The notes under the pieces: model-generated
The model's input: the letters and a program-made list of their open reading frames with translations, nothing else
Told to the model about the DNA's origin: nothing
The model's database searches: none
Shown: positions 48,401 through 63,139 of the stretch, piece by piece
Position numbering within the stretch: position 1 is the stretch's first letter
How the letters are laid out: each line of letters opens with the position of its first letter
Source: Pholiota molesta
Taxonomy: Eukaryota; Basidiomycota; Agaricomycetes; Agaricales; Strophariaceae
Direction of reading: 5' to 3'
Length of the DNA: 64,000 nt
Assembly (NCBI GenBank): GCA_014925825.1
Contig: JACGCK010000025.1
Span: forward strand, 372,001-436,000
Translations under genes and position numbers: made by a program

Positions 48401-48757
48401 CTTCTTTATAGGCGGGCGGGGAACGCGGGGGAGGTGGGAAAGATGGAAAGAGGGAAGTGGGAAAATGGGAGAGGGTAGTGGGAAAGAGGGTAGTGGGAAA
48501 GAGGGAAGAGAGAAACCGAGACCGAAACCGAAACAACAGTCAAAACCGAGTCCATTGCAAGTCCAAGCCCACCACCACCGTCATCAACTCCAGATCCTGG
48601 GGATGGAGAGGGGAGAAGGCGAAGAGGAAACAAAAAGGGGAGGAGGAAGAGTGTCCAATGAGAGTCGAAAAGGAGCGGGAGGGGGGAGTATACACAGAAG
48701 AAAAAAGGCGGAATATCTAGAAGTCCTTGTTCACATTCATCAACCACCACCAACCCT
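45464..48757. other. Gene-poor interval
   Basis: About 3.3 kb with no supported gene. It includes the promoter side of the seven-helix copy 2 gene and, at its right end, the 3' flank of GFA1 with a purine-rich tract (listed separately). Confidence 0.5.
48415..48720. repeat. Purine-rich tract with short tandem repeats
   Basis: About 300 bp of almost continuous purine on the + strand, including repeated GTGGGAAAGAGGG-type units around 48450-48510 and an alternating ACCGAGACCGAAACCG patch. It lies immediately downstream of the GFA1 stop codon, so the GFA1 transcript would carry a pyrimidine-rich 3' UTR. Confidence 0.7.
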
Positions 48758-51330
<2,573 letters not shown>

Positions 51331-52960
51331 GGTACAGACAAGGCGGCGGGGTGACTGGAGACGACGGTGAGTACGCTGAGCGCGGTGGGCTGTAGAGGGG
51401 GAAGGGTGGATGGGGGAGTGGTTCAAGCTGGGTTCAAGTTTTAAAACCCTTCTAATGAGCCTCAAGGCCCCAAGCATGCACAAACAACGCCGTTGCGCTC
51501 CGCATCGCCCGCCCACCGTACCGCCTCGCCCACGCTCCACTCACGCATCGCCAAAAAAGCGCCCTCTACACAAGGTGAAGGAATCCTATACGTTCTGCTA
51601 AGATCCCATACACTGGTCACAAAGGTAGGGTAATGGATTTTTTCAACACAATGTCATAAATTACCATAAAATGCTCGGAACACCGTTAAAATCCATTAGA
51701 ATGCAAGTGATCATTACAAGGGTTTGTTGAGCTGGAATCCTACGCGAGGAATTTGAGAGTTACAAGTCTTTGGAAAGCTTGCGAAAACTTTACAATGAAT
51801 TCCATTGTATCTTCTGTCTCGTAGCCGTACAATCCCATTCAACACTGTAAAATTGGATAAATGTGTGAAATACAGTCCGTTAAAATGCTTTTTTCCTGAT
51901 GCGAACCCACTTTCTGCCCGCGGTCACGACTCTCCAGCGTGTCCATATCCTGTGGTAGCCCTCTTCTTGCGAGCGCCGACACACCATCTCCGCGCCGATG
52001 TAATTTTAGACATGACGTCGCTAACTACGATCACAGAAGATATCGCGCTCGGGCAAAAATACACTGTCCTCTCACTGAATACTAAACAGTCGTACAAGCA
52101 GAGGCTAAAACGCAATGTTTTCCTGCTCTAGAGCTCGAGGCTTGATCTTTCCGATCGCAAATTTTCTGTTTCGTCTTCCCTAGACGATCGACTCACTCCG
52201 CCTATCGTCTATGCAATGGTCAGCATAGATGATTACTAGTACGCCAGCACATGGTTTCACGCGTAATCGGGCTCCGCTCTCTCGCAGTCGACTCTGTCCC
52301 AAGACCCACAACGCTAATTGCAACGCTGTGCTAAGCACGACCGCCACAGCCTGCTGACTTCGAGGAGAACTCCTCCACCGGACGAACAAATTAGCGCTCG
52401 ACATGATGGTTATCACGCGCTCGTGAGTCCGGCGCAATTCTACGACCATTTAACTGACATGGTGCTGTTAACAAAGGACTTTTAGACATTGAAGGAGTGT
52501 AATGGCGCCTATGTGCATGTGGTATATTTTTTTAGCTGGACAAGGAAGAGTTGGAACTTCTAGGTTTACTACCCTGTCGCCATTCACCTCTTAGCCCACG
52601 CAGATTTCCTAAAAAACAGCTACAAGAAAAATGCTCCGCTTCCAGATTTCTGTCCTAAGTGAAAAGCAACCGCCTATCTATCGTAACCATAATTCTCCAG
52701 CCCCAACGGGAACACCTATCCTAGGTATCGATCGCAACCTAATATACGATTCTCCACCCACTACACACTAATCATTTCCCCCACCCCCACCCAGACACAC
52801 CCTCGCGACACCCCTGCACACACCCAAACCTCACGCCCTCCCTCGAGCTCCATATCCACCGCCCCCCTCACCCAAAACCAAAACACTTGACCACTGTATT
52901 GATGCCCCATGATAATCCCTCCGAGCACGCCGCTTAGGAGGAGAGCGGACGCCGGACCCA
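51331..52960. other. GFA1 upstream region
   Basis: About 1.6 kb, with the GFA1 promoter at its left end. No gene is supported; open frames are short. Confidence 0.5.
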
Positions 52961-54228
52961 GATCTATGGAGCGGATTCAGGTGCGCTGCGGCTATGCGCT
53001 AAGGGCTTGCGGCTGCGCGCGTGGAGCGCCCGGTCGGCGTTGGGTGAGGCGGGTGCGGGCAGCCCAGCAGTGCACTGGGTGGCTGTGGCACGCCCGGCGC
53101 CGCTGGGGCTCGCTGATGAAAACGTTGCCGCGATCCTGTCGACTTGCGCGTTTGTGGTGCAGAGTGCGGGGTCGAGGAGATGTTGGAGCATGCGTTTGAC
53201 GTCAATAATAAGTATAGCCAGTTCAAAGCCAGTTTCGAAATAACATTACATACCAACCACTTGTTCTTCCTTCCTTTCGAACATTGCATCGAACCGACAT
53301 CGAGCCCTACACTACTGACGTCAAACGGATGCTCCAACGTCTCTTGTTCTCTTCCATTCGTTCTCCCAAACCTTAGAGAGCACCATAAATCAAATGAAAA
53401 CCCAGCCATAGTATTCCTGACAATCGATGCCGTGCTAAGATAACGCACACAACAAGCGCGATACGTAACCCAGGTAGGAAAAAACGGTTGTAAGAAAGGG
53501 CGGCGGGAAAAAATGAAGGTAACAATGCGTATGCTACAAATGCATGATATGTACTTCTACTTTTTCAACTTCAAGTCAATAACTCAATGACAGACACCTC
53601 AGCGGCATCCTCAGGCCCCTCTCGGCGGTGACGCCGTTCTCCAGAACTCGCCAGGCTCGCTTCGAGCTGCGCGAGCTCCCACATTCAGGATCTATGGAGC
53701 GATTCAGGTGCGCTGCGGGGATGCGCTTCCGGCTGCGCGCGTGAGGGTGACGGCGGTGCGGGCGACGCCCTGGGCGGCTGTGGCGCGTTGCTGCGATCCT
53801 GTCGAATTGCGCATTCAAGGTTTGTGGTGATGAAGAGTACGGGGTCAAGGAGCCGTTGGAGCATACATTTAACGTCAATAGCAAGCAAATATAGCCACTT
53901 GACGGTCTTGACAATTGATTAGTATCGAAAAATATCACCAACTACTTGGTCCTTCGAACACTGCATCGAGGCCCTTTAATTAACAACCTTATATCTAATT
54001 CTTGTAGTTCTCTTTCATTCGTTCTTCCAAATCTCAGACAGCAGTCATAAATCAAAGGAAAACCCAGCCATAGTATTCCTGACAATCGATGCCGTGCTAA
54101 GATAGCATACACAACAAGCACGATATGTAACCCAGGTAATGAAAAACGGTTGTAAGAAAGGGCGGAAAAAATGAAGGTAACAGTGCGTATGCTACAAATG
54201 CATGATGTACTTTTTCAACTTCAAAGGA
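52961..54228. repeat. Tandem duplication of about 0.6-0.7 kb downstream of the Egh16-like gene
   Basis: Unit A starts at 52961 and unit B at 53689, both with GATCTATGGAGCG. They share a GC-rich block, a GTTGGAGCAT...ACGTCAATA block, the CCCAGCCATAGTATTCC block and a shared end TTTTTCAACTTCAA (53561 and 54211). Unit A has several extra blocks and unit B several deletions. The shared end is the 3' flank of the secreted-protein gene. Confidence 0.85.
53576..53688 (-). pseudogene. 3' fragment relic of the Egh16-like gene
   Basis: Between the two duplicated units lies a degenerate copy of the 3' end of the gene at 54241. Read on the minus strand it gives ELAQLEASLAS, against ELAQIEAGLAS in the intact gene, then diverges and loses the stop. 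It shows that the duplicated unit once included the coding 3' end. Confidence 0.75.
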
Positions 54229-54240
54229 ACAACTCAGCTC

Positions 54241-55274
54241 CTAGACGGCGACCTCGTTCTTCAGGCTGGCCAGGCCCGCCTCGATCTGCGCAAGCTCGTC
54301 CTTCAGCGCACGCGCAGCGCGGGTGCCCGCGCGGCGGCGGCTTTCTTCTTGTGCTTGGGGGTCTTCGCAGCGGCAGCGGCAGGCTTGGCGGCCTTCGCGG
54401 CTTTGGCGGCGGCACCAGCGGCGGCAGCAGCACCAGTAGCGGCGGACGTCGTGGTAGCGGCAGCAGCAGTGGTGGGCAGCGGCAGCAGCGGTGGTGGCAG
54501 CAGCAGCATCAGTGGCAGCAGCAGCACTAGCGGCAGCAGCAGCATCGGTGGCAGCAGCACTAGCGGCAGCTGGCGCAGCGGCCGCGGTGGCGGCGGCGGC
54601 CTGGGTAACGACCACACAGTTTCCGAAGCCGGAGGCACTGACGAATTGCTACAATTGAAGAAGCAAAGCGGTTATTGTTAGTATCCTTGTGTTGCACCTG
54701 CCCGTGAAGACGTTGGCACTTACCACGAGACAGCTGTCCTTGTTCGCGCCACCCGTGCACTTGGTACCAGCAGGAAGAGTGACAGCCAGGGGCTGCGAGC
54801 CGACGTCTGTCGGGGCCTGTACGACGCGAAGAGTTTAGAAATAATGAACAAAAGTCATCGTGCGAGGCGACTTACCGCATCACCATTCGTCGTCACTTGC
54901 GCAGCGACAAACGAGGCACCTGTACCAGTCGCATCGACTTTGGCGGTAAACGATCGCGAGCCATCCTTTCCTCTACAAACATCACAAAATATATGAGCAT
55001 ATGACATAAACACGAGAACTATAGGAACGCACGCGTTGAAGTTGGTAGCGACAGCATTGAACGAGCCAGCGGCGTCGGCGGCAACAGCAGTGGAGGTACC
55101 GATCGCGGACGCGATGTCCACCTTGCCACACGGGCTGGCCGTGCTCGGCTTCTGGACGTTCGCGCGCGCGAGTGTGCCGGTGACGCCGAGTGCAGGCGAA
55201 ACGCCAGCGTGTGCACTCGCCTGGAGGGCGAGCGCCAGAGCGAGAACAGCGGAGGTGAAGACAGTGGAGAACAT
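54241..55274 (-). CDS. Egh16/Gas1-like secreted protein with Ala-rich tail
   Basis: Predicted secreted protein. Exons 55274-55033, 54972-54876, 54816-54724 and 54648-54241 give 279 residues as read. The signal peptide MFSTVFTSAVLALALALQASA is followed by HAGVSPALGVTG. The domain continues with PCGKVDIA, NFNAGKDGSRSF, TLPAGTKCTGG, DSCLVQFVSASGFGNC, with conserved cysteines in the style of fungal Egh16-like/Gas1 proteins. The C-terminal 120 residues are low-complexity Ala/Ser/Thr ending in ELAQIEAGLASL. In the annotated frame the middle of the tail becomes Cys/Arg-rich, while the neighbouring frame reads a natural Ala/Lys tail (KAAKAAKPAAAAAK), so two compensating indels are suspected. The family call is moderate. 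Confidence 0.75.
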
Positions 55275-58200
55275 GTTGGGACTGAGAGCTAGCTCGACGA
55301 ACGGGGGTGCAAAGAGTGTGGTGCGGGGGAATGAAAGACTTGAAGTTTAGAAAACAAAAGAGCACACGCGGTGTTGGATGAAGAAAAAGGAGGAGGAAAA
55401 GGAACCGGTCCTGGGCAAGACAATGAGCTGGGGAGACGGGAAGGCTGAGGAAAGAGAGTTGCGCAAGCATTGCTTTTATACAATGAGGTTCAGATGGGGC
55501 CGCATATCCGGAGTCTGGACTCTGGTGGGTAAAGATCAAATCTCATTGTTTCCAACAGAAGGGAGTGAGCCTCTATACATGTTCCGGAATAGTGGTAACT
55601 ATACGACTCCATACGACCAATAATATTGTGTACGTATAGCAACAAGTCCTGGCGGGACCTGGTTCCTCTTTGTCCTGTACACCGAGGGAACATATGCCTC
55701 TTGGGTTCAACGCTGTTGACTTCTTTGGCTTTCGACAATAACTTATTAAACGAATACAAATGCCTCGATTCTATGAAAGATGATGGTGTTGAAAATAAGT
55801 GCCCACAGACGTTGTATTTTCATAGTGCAAAGAATTTACATGGAGACCTCTTTACAATACAAATTACAATTGAACGGATTTGCCCATAAGTAAATGTGGC
55901 CATTGGCATAACAATTGGCTCATTGCTCGTTATTGGTTTCCATCTTTGTCCGAAATCTTTAAATAAAACTCGGGAGACGCCGTTTGCAGGCCACATGAGG
56001 CCCCACACTGCGAGCACTGCGCAAACAGCGAATTGGAATCCGAGGGTAAGAGAGTTGGTCAGGAGTTGGTAGAGAGTCAGACAGCGCCGAGCGGCGGCCT
56101 GCATGAGAATGGTGATGGACTCTGTGCGAACATCAAAATTAACACCACCCAGATCCATGGAAACGGTAACGCCTTCTGCCGCGTTATTCCGAATGATGTT
56201 ACCAAAGTTTCCCTTCTTTTTGTTTTTGATTGGGACGTCATTTTGAAGATGTATGCAAAGAAAGGGTTTAAGGGAACGCCTCAAGGCAACCTCAAGGTCG
56301 CCTCAAGAGACAGCCGGTACGGACACTGGCAGTCAGTAATACAGATGCCTACCGATGGCCAGAGAGAGAACTCGGATGCTTCGATTATCTTGATGGGAGA
56401 AAATCTCTCTAGCTGATGTGATTTATCACACTTTAGCCAATCATTGGTCTACTTAGGTCTGCTCGTATTAATACGGCGATGGGTCTGAGATCATGGATAC
56501 CAACTTTGCATCGGAGAGCATTGTAGAGCTTGGCTTAGCATGCATAACACTGTATATGTCAATCAAAGATGTTCACATTCTATTGAAGCTCAAATTTCCA
56601 CCAAACTCGGGTAGAGTTCGGCCGTCCCAGGGGCCTGTATCCTTGTAAGTATCAGGGAGCGAGACCTACGTTTGGAGTAAGCTCACTGAATCGCATATTG
56701 ATTTTAGACAGAAGAGATAAATATCGACAAATCCCCAACCTCCGAGCTGTAAAACGATGGAACCTATTGCAACATTGCTGAGCGCTTATCAGAAAGTTGC
56801 TCGCAAGATATTTATAAGTACTACAGGAGTAGATGCTATCAGCTTGATAAGATAAGATTAGATGAAGACATTGACGTCATAGCTTGCGCTAGAGGGCCAA
56901 GGTCAGCCAAGCCTTATGCAGGATCGAAATGAACCATTTGGCTGTCAATAGTTTCTATCCTTTCAACCTTCATATCACCCAGCACCTGCTCATAGAAAAG
57001 ATGCCGTTCGGTTTTCAGTAAGTGCTAATGTCTATCACTAACTGAAATCTTATGTTTCCAAGTCTTCAAGGTCCCAGAATCACTCGTGAGTTGACGAATT
57101 TCCGCGCGATCTCGTCGATATGAGAAACGTGCTTCAACTTCTGCCAGATCACCATAAGCGTCGGACAGTGATACCAGGGTATGTTTACTCACCTCTTGGA
57201 CGCTTCTCAATGACATGGCCTCGATTCTAGCTTTCTGTATGTTACGTTCTTTGGCCTAAAACCCAAGTTCTCGGTCCAATTTGGAAACCACGTCCACATA
57301 AATTAGCTATGCCCAAGCATGTAAGTTCTCTATAACAACTTTTGTTCGCTGTAGGTGATATTCGGATTATTCCTTTACTTAGATTCCTTAACGTGCGATG
57401 TCCTGCCGAGGTTCTTTTCTGTTAGGCACTTGACTTTCACCGATCCCACAAACGAATCTTATTGTGCCAAGAACAATAATATCTACCTCTATAACCTTAC
57501 TGGCATCGGATAACATTACTTTACCTTCACTTGAAAGCAGCCTCTGTTTCTCGTCCGATTTTAACAGAGACAACTGATCCCTCTAAGTTACTCAGTGATA
57601 AGTTGTTCCTCATTTACTTCAAAGTTACCTGACGTTCATTTTGGGGTATTGATGAATATATATATACTGTATATCTGCTGTATACTTGCTTGATATACAT
57701 AATCTTGCCGTACTTATGTTTGTTGCAAACTGCTGCAAGTAAGTACGCTTCTCAACAATTCCCACGCCTTTCAACGGTGACAACATGCCAACAAAGCTGG
57801 TCTGAATATCTGAGGTCTCTATTCTTGGCTTCTCATACGCAATTGCAGAGTACGATTTGACCTATACGATATCTCGCCCACGGTCTTTCTTGCAGTACTG
57901 ACTATCGTCTGCGTCGACTATATGACTATGACAAACCGCTGCTTACATCCATTTCTCGACCTCCGCATTCATTCACTATGACAAAGCTCAACCGAACGCA
58001 AACCTTAGGACCGAAGAAAGGGCATTGGGTGTCATAGTTAGTCTCAACTCAATTCTTTCTTTCGTGAATAGATCCTCAACCAGATGAATTGCGCTGTTCA
58101 TGCAAAGGCCCTAGGGCTGCTTGTTCAGCGCTTAACCTCTCAGAGCGCTAGCCCACAAATGGATAGAGTCAGCTCTCTGCTGGCGTCATTCAATCTTCAG

Positions 58201-59298
58201 CGCGTTTGCCGATTGACCGAGCATATCTGCGCTTTTCTATTAGGGCTTTGGAAATGCGTACATTTGAATAACGCAACTCATCTGTACGATGCTGGCTCCG
58301 CGGCTCAGTACCTAATCGATCATCGATTGCACCAAGGTACGCTCAATACTTTTAGTGTTATGCCAGAACATATGTCAAAAACGCTCAGCTCATCAATTTA
58401 AAAGGTAGTGCAAACCCAGTACCCTGCCTCCAATCCGAAACGGCATCGATGTAGCTTCCAATTACAAGTATATCATACCACGCTTCGGCAGTTTATTGCA
58501 TTTTTGGATGCGCTCTACGTGTAACTCTGACAACGTAAGTGATATATTGATCTTTATCCTGAAGTGTTCACCTTCGCTGAAAGCCTGTGATGTCGGAAGT
58601 CCTGGCCTCTAAGAACAAGAAAGTTCGGTCCTCAAGCTCGTAACCCCATATGTATTGACACGGCTAATTCTCGTTCAACTGTAGGAAAAACTTCGGCTGT
58701 CTTCATCACAGTATAAGGTGATGAGCTCGATCAATGCGTGAGCGTTTTTGTAGCTCACCTTTAAATAGCAAGCCACTTCTTCAAATAATCCTCATACACA
58801 TTGCGCCGACGGACATAACGACGTAACGACCATGGGGCTCTTCTATTCTGGCATCTGTTTGGGCATCATCGATCTAAATTCTCTCTGAAAATTTTAGCCG
58901 GCAAAAGAAGGTTAGTACCGATATATACTCAGACCTATACAATATTCATGTTCTTCCACGTTGATGAAAATCTAGACCTGAAAATTGCTCCTATTCAGAT
59001 ATTTCATCATCGAAAGCCCGAAGAAAGCCGCTTTACCTCTTGGGCTGCTTCTGCATCTTTCATCTACAGCTGCCCTTCTTCTGCTACTCGTGTACGTCTT
59101 CGAGTCGTATTGGCGATAGAAAGGCAAGGGAACAACGATAAGGCATGCAGAAGGGACACTCCCTCCACGTGATTTATTCTCTCAGTCTGATGAAACGGAA
59201 AAGACAAATTACCTGCGAAGTTTCGAATCATCGATATGACCAATGTCCGTGTCGACTATTTATTTGACTTTCTCACCATTTGGCTCGTGTTGACCATC
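55275..59298. other. Gene-poor interval
   Basis: About 4 kb without a supported gene. A minus-strand frame at 55820-56284 has a possible hydrophobic helix but no ATG at its head and no family. AT-rich alternating TATATA sequence lies around 57655-57700. Confidence 0.45.
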
Positions 59299-60237
59299 AT
59301 GTTTCCTTTCAACAAACTCCCCGTCGAACTTCAGCGCGAGATTTTCGTCGTGGCCGCGATTTCCGAGCGTGGAAGTGCACTTCGACTTGTGCGTGTGGCA
59401 CGACGAATAAGACTATGGTGAGTTTACTAGGGTCATTGCTTCTACCCCAAATTTTAATCGTGTTTATAACACCGTCAGGGTCCAGTCCTACATCTACGAC
59501 TTGGTGACGCTCGGGTCAGACGATACGAAACTATTTTTACGAACTATGGACAGCGTTCCTCCGGAATTCTTTGCGAACTATGTCAAAAGACTTTGCTTAT
59601 CTGTTTCCGTAAGCGCCAGAAACGCGGAACGGATCCTCAAAGTCTGCACTGGTGTTGTGGATTTAGCATTTTGGGTTGACTATCTGGGCGCTTTTCCTAC
59701 TCAGTCGGTCGCACCATTTCTTTCGCCGCTACCGCTCCGAAAACTCTCTATCGAGCTCAACCACTTCGCCTCCTGTTTTCGGACCCAAAGGCACCACCTA
59801 AATGGTGCAACTCGGTGACTCATCTCGATATTATTCTGTGGAAGCATCAGTCGTCGCCTACCATTCCACACCTCCACAAATTACTCTCGTTGACACACCT
59901 GGCCCTGAGACCGCGCCATAACCTAGAAGACCACTATTTGTTGCCCATCCTTTCGTCCTGCAAGCGCCTACGAATCCTGATTATTTTTGATGACCCCGAT
60001 TCGGAAGAGACTGTGTGGGCTGAAGATCCCAGGGTGGTATACATGCCCTATCCCTTCAAAATCATTCCGGAGTGGGAAGCGCAGGCAAAGCAAGATGATG
60101 ACTGCAGTTGGTCAAGAGCGGAAGAATTAGTACGGAAGTACAGTGCCGAACGAGCCACTCAAGGTTTCGTTTTATTCACATTCTTCATGATGGGTAATTT
60201 AATACTTATGATGTTCACAGGATCAACTGCGATATAA
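59299..60237 (+). pseudogene. F-box-like gene with a single frameshift
   Basis: Exon 1 starts at ATG 59299 (MFPFNKLPVELQREIF, a minimal F-box; an in-frame ATG at 59236 is also possible) and ends at 59417. Exon 2 starts at 59479 and joins cleanly (W/VQSYIYDL). The frame breaks near 59772: HFAS runs into a stop at 59818, while the next frame continues with FSDPKAPPKWCNSVTHLD and further leucine-rich text (LHKLLSLTHLALRP, LLPILSSCKRLRILI). One missing C in TCCTG explains it. The last intron is 60164-60220, followed by GSTAI and a stop at 60235-60237. The rest is well preserved, so this is either a young pseudogene or a sequencing error. Agaricomycete genomes hold many such F-box relatives. Confidence 0.75.
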
Positions 60238-61339
60238 CGCTAATTTGTAATCATTGAGTCCATGACCGCGGGCGAAATTTCATTATAGGTGAGCATGGAA
60301 TTATCATTGATGTAATGCAGTCGTGAATAATTAAAATCGTTGTCATTTGCACCACTTTTATTGATAGGTGCTCAAAGACTTGGAAAACGGACCGAACGTC
60401 CGTCGTAGCAGTGTTTAGCCAGACCTACTTAGGGTCCATATCCGAGCCATCTCGAAAAAAATTGCACGGCCTTGTACTGTATGTCAACACGCCGACTGGA
60501 TCACCACGGTGTGTACATCCTCCGTGGTCGGATCAACACTGTTCATTCACGCTCCATACCGTACCAAATAATAATGAACTAGAGTCTCCTTCGATTCCTA
60601 CATACATATTTTCTGTACAACGGACGGAGGGCCTTGTGCAATGCGTTCCGCGCCTGAGACTTTACCATATCACCCACGTGTGGGTAATGACTCCCAAGGG
60701 GATATCCTGATTTGCAATTCCTCGTCAGATGCAGAAGTTACTGCTTACTTAGCCTGACACTGAAATATAAATTTCGGCGAGAACAAGATGAAATTACGAC
60801 CGTCATGGGAGTCGTGTAGTGGTGCAACAAGTCCTCGGATTTGGGCTCTTCTGGGACGGCAAATCAGTATAATTCCAGAACGAACTCGGAGCATAGTCGA
60901 AAGGTCTCGGCCAGACCACGCGAGGTTAACCCTGTGTCAGATGGAGACACGCGGCGCTACTACTAGATGCATTCAAGACCTCGTCCCAAGGACGGCAGTA
61001 CTTCAGGCTTATTTAGCTTATTTACATATAGGCTTGGTGGCTTAAAAAAAGATAAGATGTCAAAATTCGAGTTATTTTGGCTTTCGATATGCTTGTTTTT
61101 CTTTCAAAGATAGGGCGAGTCAGTTGTCCGCGTGTAAAGCTGCGTTACTGTGCTTCCATCTGTTTTACACGCATATGCAGAAACACGACTTCGCGGATAT
61201 CGAAAAATGGGTCAGTAGAACGTAATACAGATACTGACACGGAGACCGGATGTCCGACGAACGGACAGGTTAGGACAGGTTACACAGTACATACATCTAC
61301 ATACATACAGCGCCGTTAGCGCTATGGTGGTATAAATAT
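60238..61339. other. Spacer
   Basis: About 1.1 kb with no supported gene between two convergent genes. Confidence 0.45.
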
Positions 61340-62604
61340 CTACCAAGATCCCTTCCTTGAAATAGATCCATAACGAGTTTCCCATCCCTCTTCAGAAGGC
61401 TTCGCTTTATCCAACCAGAATATTCGCCGCGCGAAACGTTCCAGGTCTCGGCCATTGTAATAATTATGGCCGCCTCTTGGGAATACAACATGAGGACTTC
61501 CGTTATCGCTGGACATCTGAATATGAAATAACGCGTGTTCGGATTCTGAAGAGGGAATTCGGTAAAGTTTCCCACCGACTGCGTAGATAGGTTCCTGGCA
61601 GAAGTGCCGATATCCAAAACTCGTTGGTGGGAGCGCGGGTACACCTTGGTAGATGCACGTACCGAGGAGATTTTTAGAATCGTGGCCATATAAGATTGGG
61701 TGTGTTGTGACGTACCATCATTGTACGCCTTCGTTGAATATTCTTGGAATGCTTCGTCTCCCCGTCGTTTCCGAAATGACGCAACCAATCCACGGAAGTA
61801 GTTGACAAATTTAGCATCGCCAGTGCGAGGGCACCCAAAGACAGCAATCTTCAGCTTCTGTTCAGGGGATAGGACCTGATTCTTCTCTGCGAGTAGTTCC
61901 GCACAGAGAAGATACGCTACACTGCCGCCCATGCTGTGGCCGGTTAGAACAACTTCTCGAGGAGAATGTTCCGCAATACCCCTCTGAATGCTCGCAAGAG
62001 CGCGTGAGGAGATCCCTTCTGTCAGTGCCCAAAAGCCACTGTGGACTGCACCCTCGCCTGAGGGATGCCGAAACTTTAGAGAGTTAAGATCATGGAAAAT
62101 ATGTTTCGCCGACGAAGTCCCTGATATCGCGATAATTAATTGGTTCGTGTCTGGACGGTATGCGATATACACCGGCAGTCCAGCACGACTTCCACGGAAT
62201 TCATCTACGAGAATCACACCGCTGACAGCGTTGAAACCTTCCAGCGGAAATCCAGGCTGCGAAAGAGTGGCGAAGTTATGCAGAAGAAATTCAATAGAAA
62301 CGGCACTGTACGCGAGCTCCGCAAATTGTCCTGTGAGCAAAGGAAGAACGTTAGTGCATTCATTTCTGGATGGAAATTGTACATGCTCACACACACGAGA
62401 ACGGGTGTGAGTGAAAATCATTGTATGCGCACCTAATTCTGCGAGCTCTTGGTATATATTTTCGGGTACCAAGTCCGCGTCCGTGAGTACGTATGGCGAG
62501 TATGTGGCGACGATCTTCGATATCCATCTGAAGTTGAAGAGTTTCTCCGACGCATACATTCGACGCTGTTCTTCCGTCAGTGCGTAAGTTCGTGTGGAAA
62601 ACAT
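61340..62604 (-). CDS. Class 3 (alpha/beta-hydrolase) lipase
   Basis: Lipase of the Rhizomucor class 3 type, acting on acylglycerols or related esters. Exons 62604-62433, 62330-61716 and 61644-61340 give 363 residues. The nucleophile elbow is GHSMGG with Ser at about 190, the acid is Asp at about 229 in FGCPRTGDAKF, and the His lies in FPRGGHNYYNG near the C-terminus. An oxyanion-type segment is IAISGTSS. The first intron (102 nt) is in frame with no stop. The second, 61715-61645, changes frame, and reading through it gives an unrelated tail, so splicing there decides the product. There is no signal peptide, which suggests an intracellular enzyme. Confidence 0.93.
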
Positions 62605-63139
62605 AGGTATGGTTGGTTCGTTTCCTGTATTATGCCTGTTTAGAGTGGATAGACGATGAATTTTATATGATTTAATAGATCCTGCTCCAGTGAGATCAGG
62701 GCCTATTCCAGCTAGAACCCAGTGTACGTTCGTTAAAGTTTCGTTTCACGCAAGAAAACGTTCACTTTCTCCAAACTTCCTCCGCTGTCAAGAGGTTAAA
62801 AACTCAACCCTGAATGAGTTACATGTTACCACGCACATGTCCGATGACCCTTATCTAAGAGCAAGTCTTTGAGCAGCCCATAGAGCGCGTCGCTGTTTTG
62901 CAAGGTTGAGCGTTTTGGACAGAAAAGCGATCCACGCAATGATCGTTTGAGGTGATCACGTTGTGCTTTCGGATGCAATGACGATCATCCTTCGGCGACG
63001 CCAGCCAAGCCCAGGCGAATGTGTTGACCTCTCCCCCCAACCGTCAAGTTCATGATCTCGCCCGTTCTGCTCCGCTAAAGCAATTTACTTACTTCTTGCA
63101 CGCCGCACATAGACGACTTGGGAGGGAGCTCTTAGGCTT
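62605..63139. other. Divergent promoter region (lipase and CBS genes)
   Basis: About 535 bp between divergent genes; it likely holds both promoters. No other feature supported. Confidence 0.5.

Noticed and set aside
55820..56284. 154-codon minus-strand frame with a hydrophobic stretch
   Set aside because: No ATG at the start, no partner exons and no recognised family; could be a gene relic, but support is too weak.
57655..57700. TATATA-rich patch as a possible origin or LTR edge
   Set aside because: No flanking direct repeats, primer-binding site or coding remnant; simple AT-rich sequence.
58084..58401. 105-codon plus-strand frame starting with ATG
   Set aside because: Short, no domain and no flanking exons; expected by chance in a 4-kb spacer.
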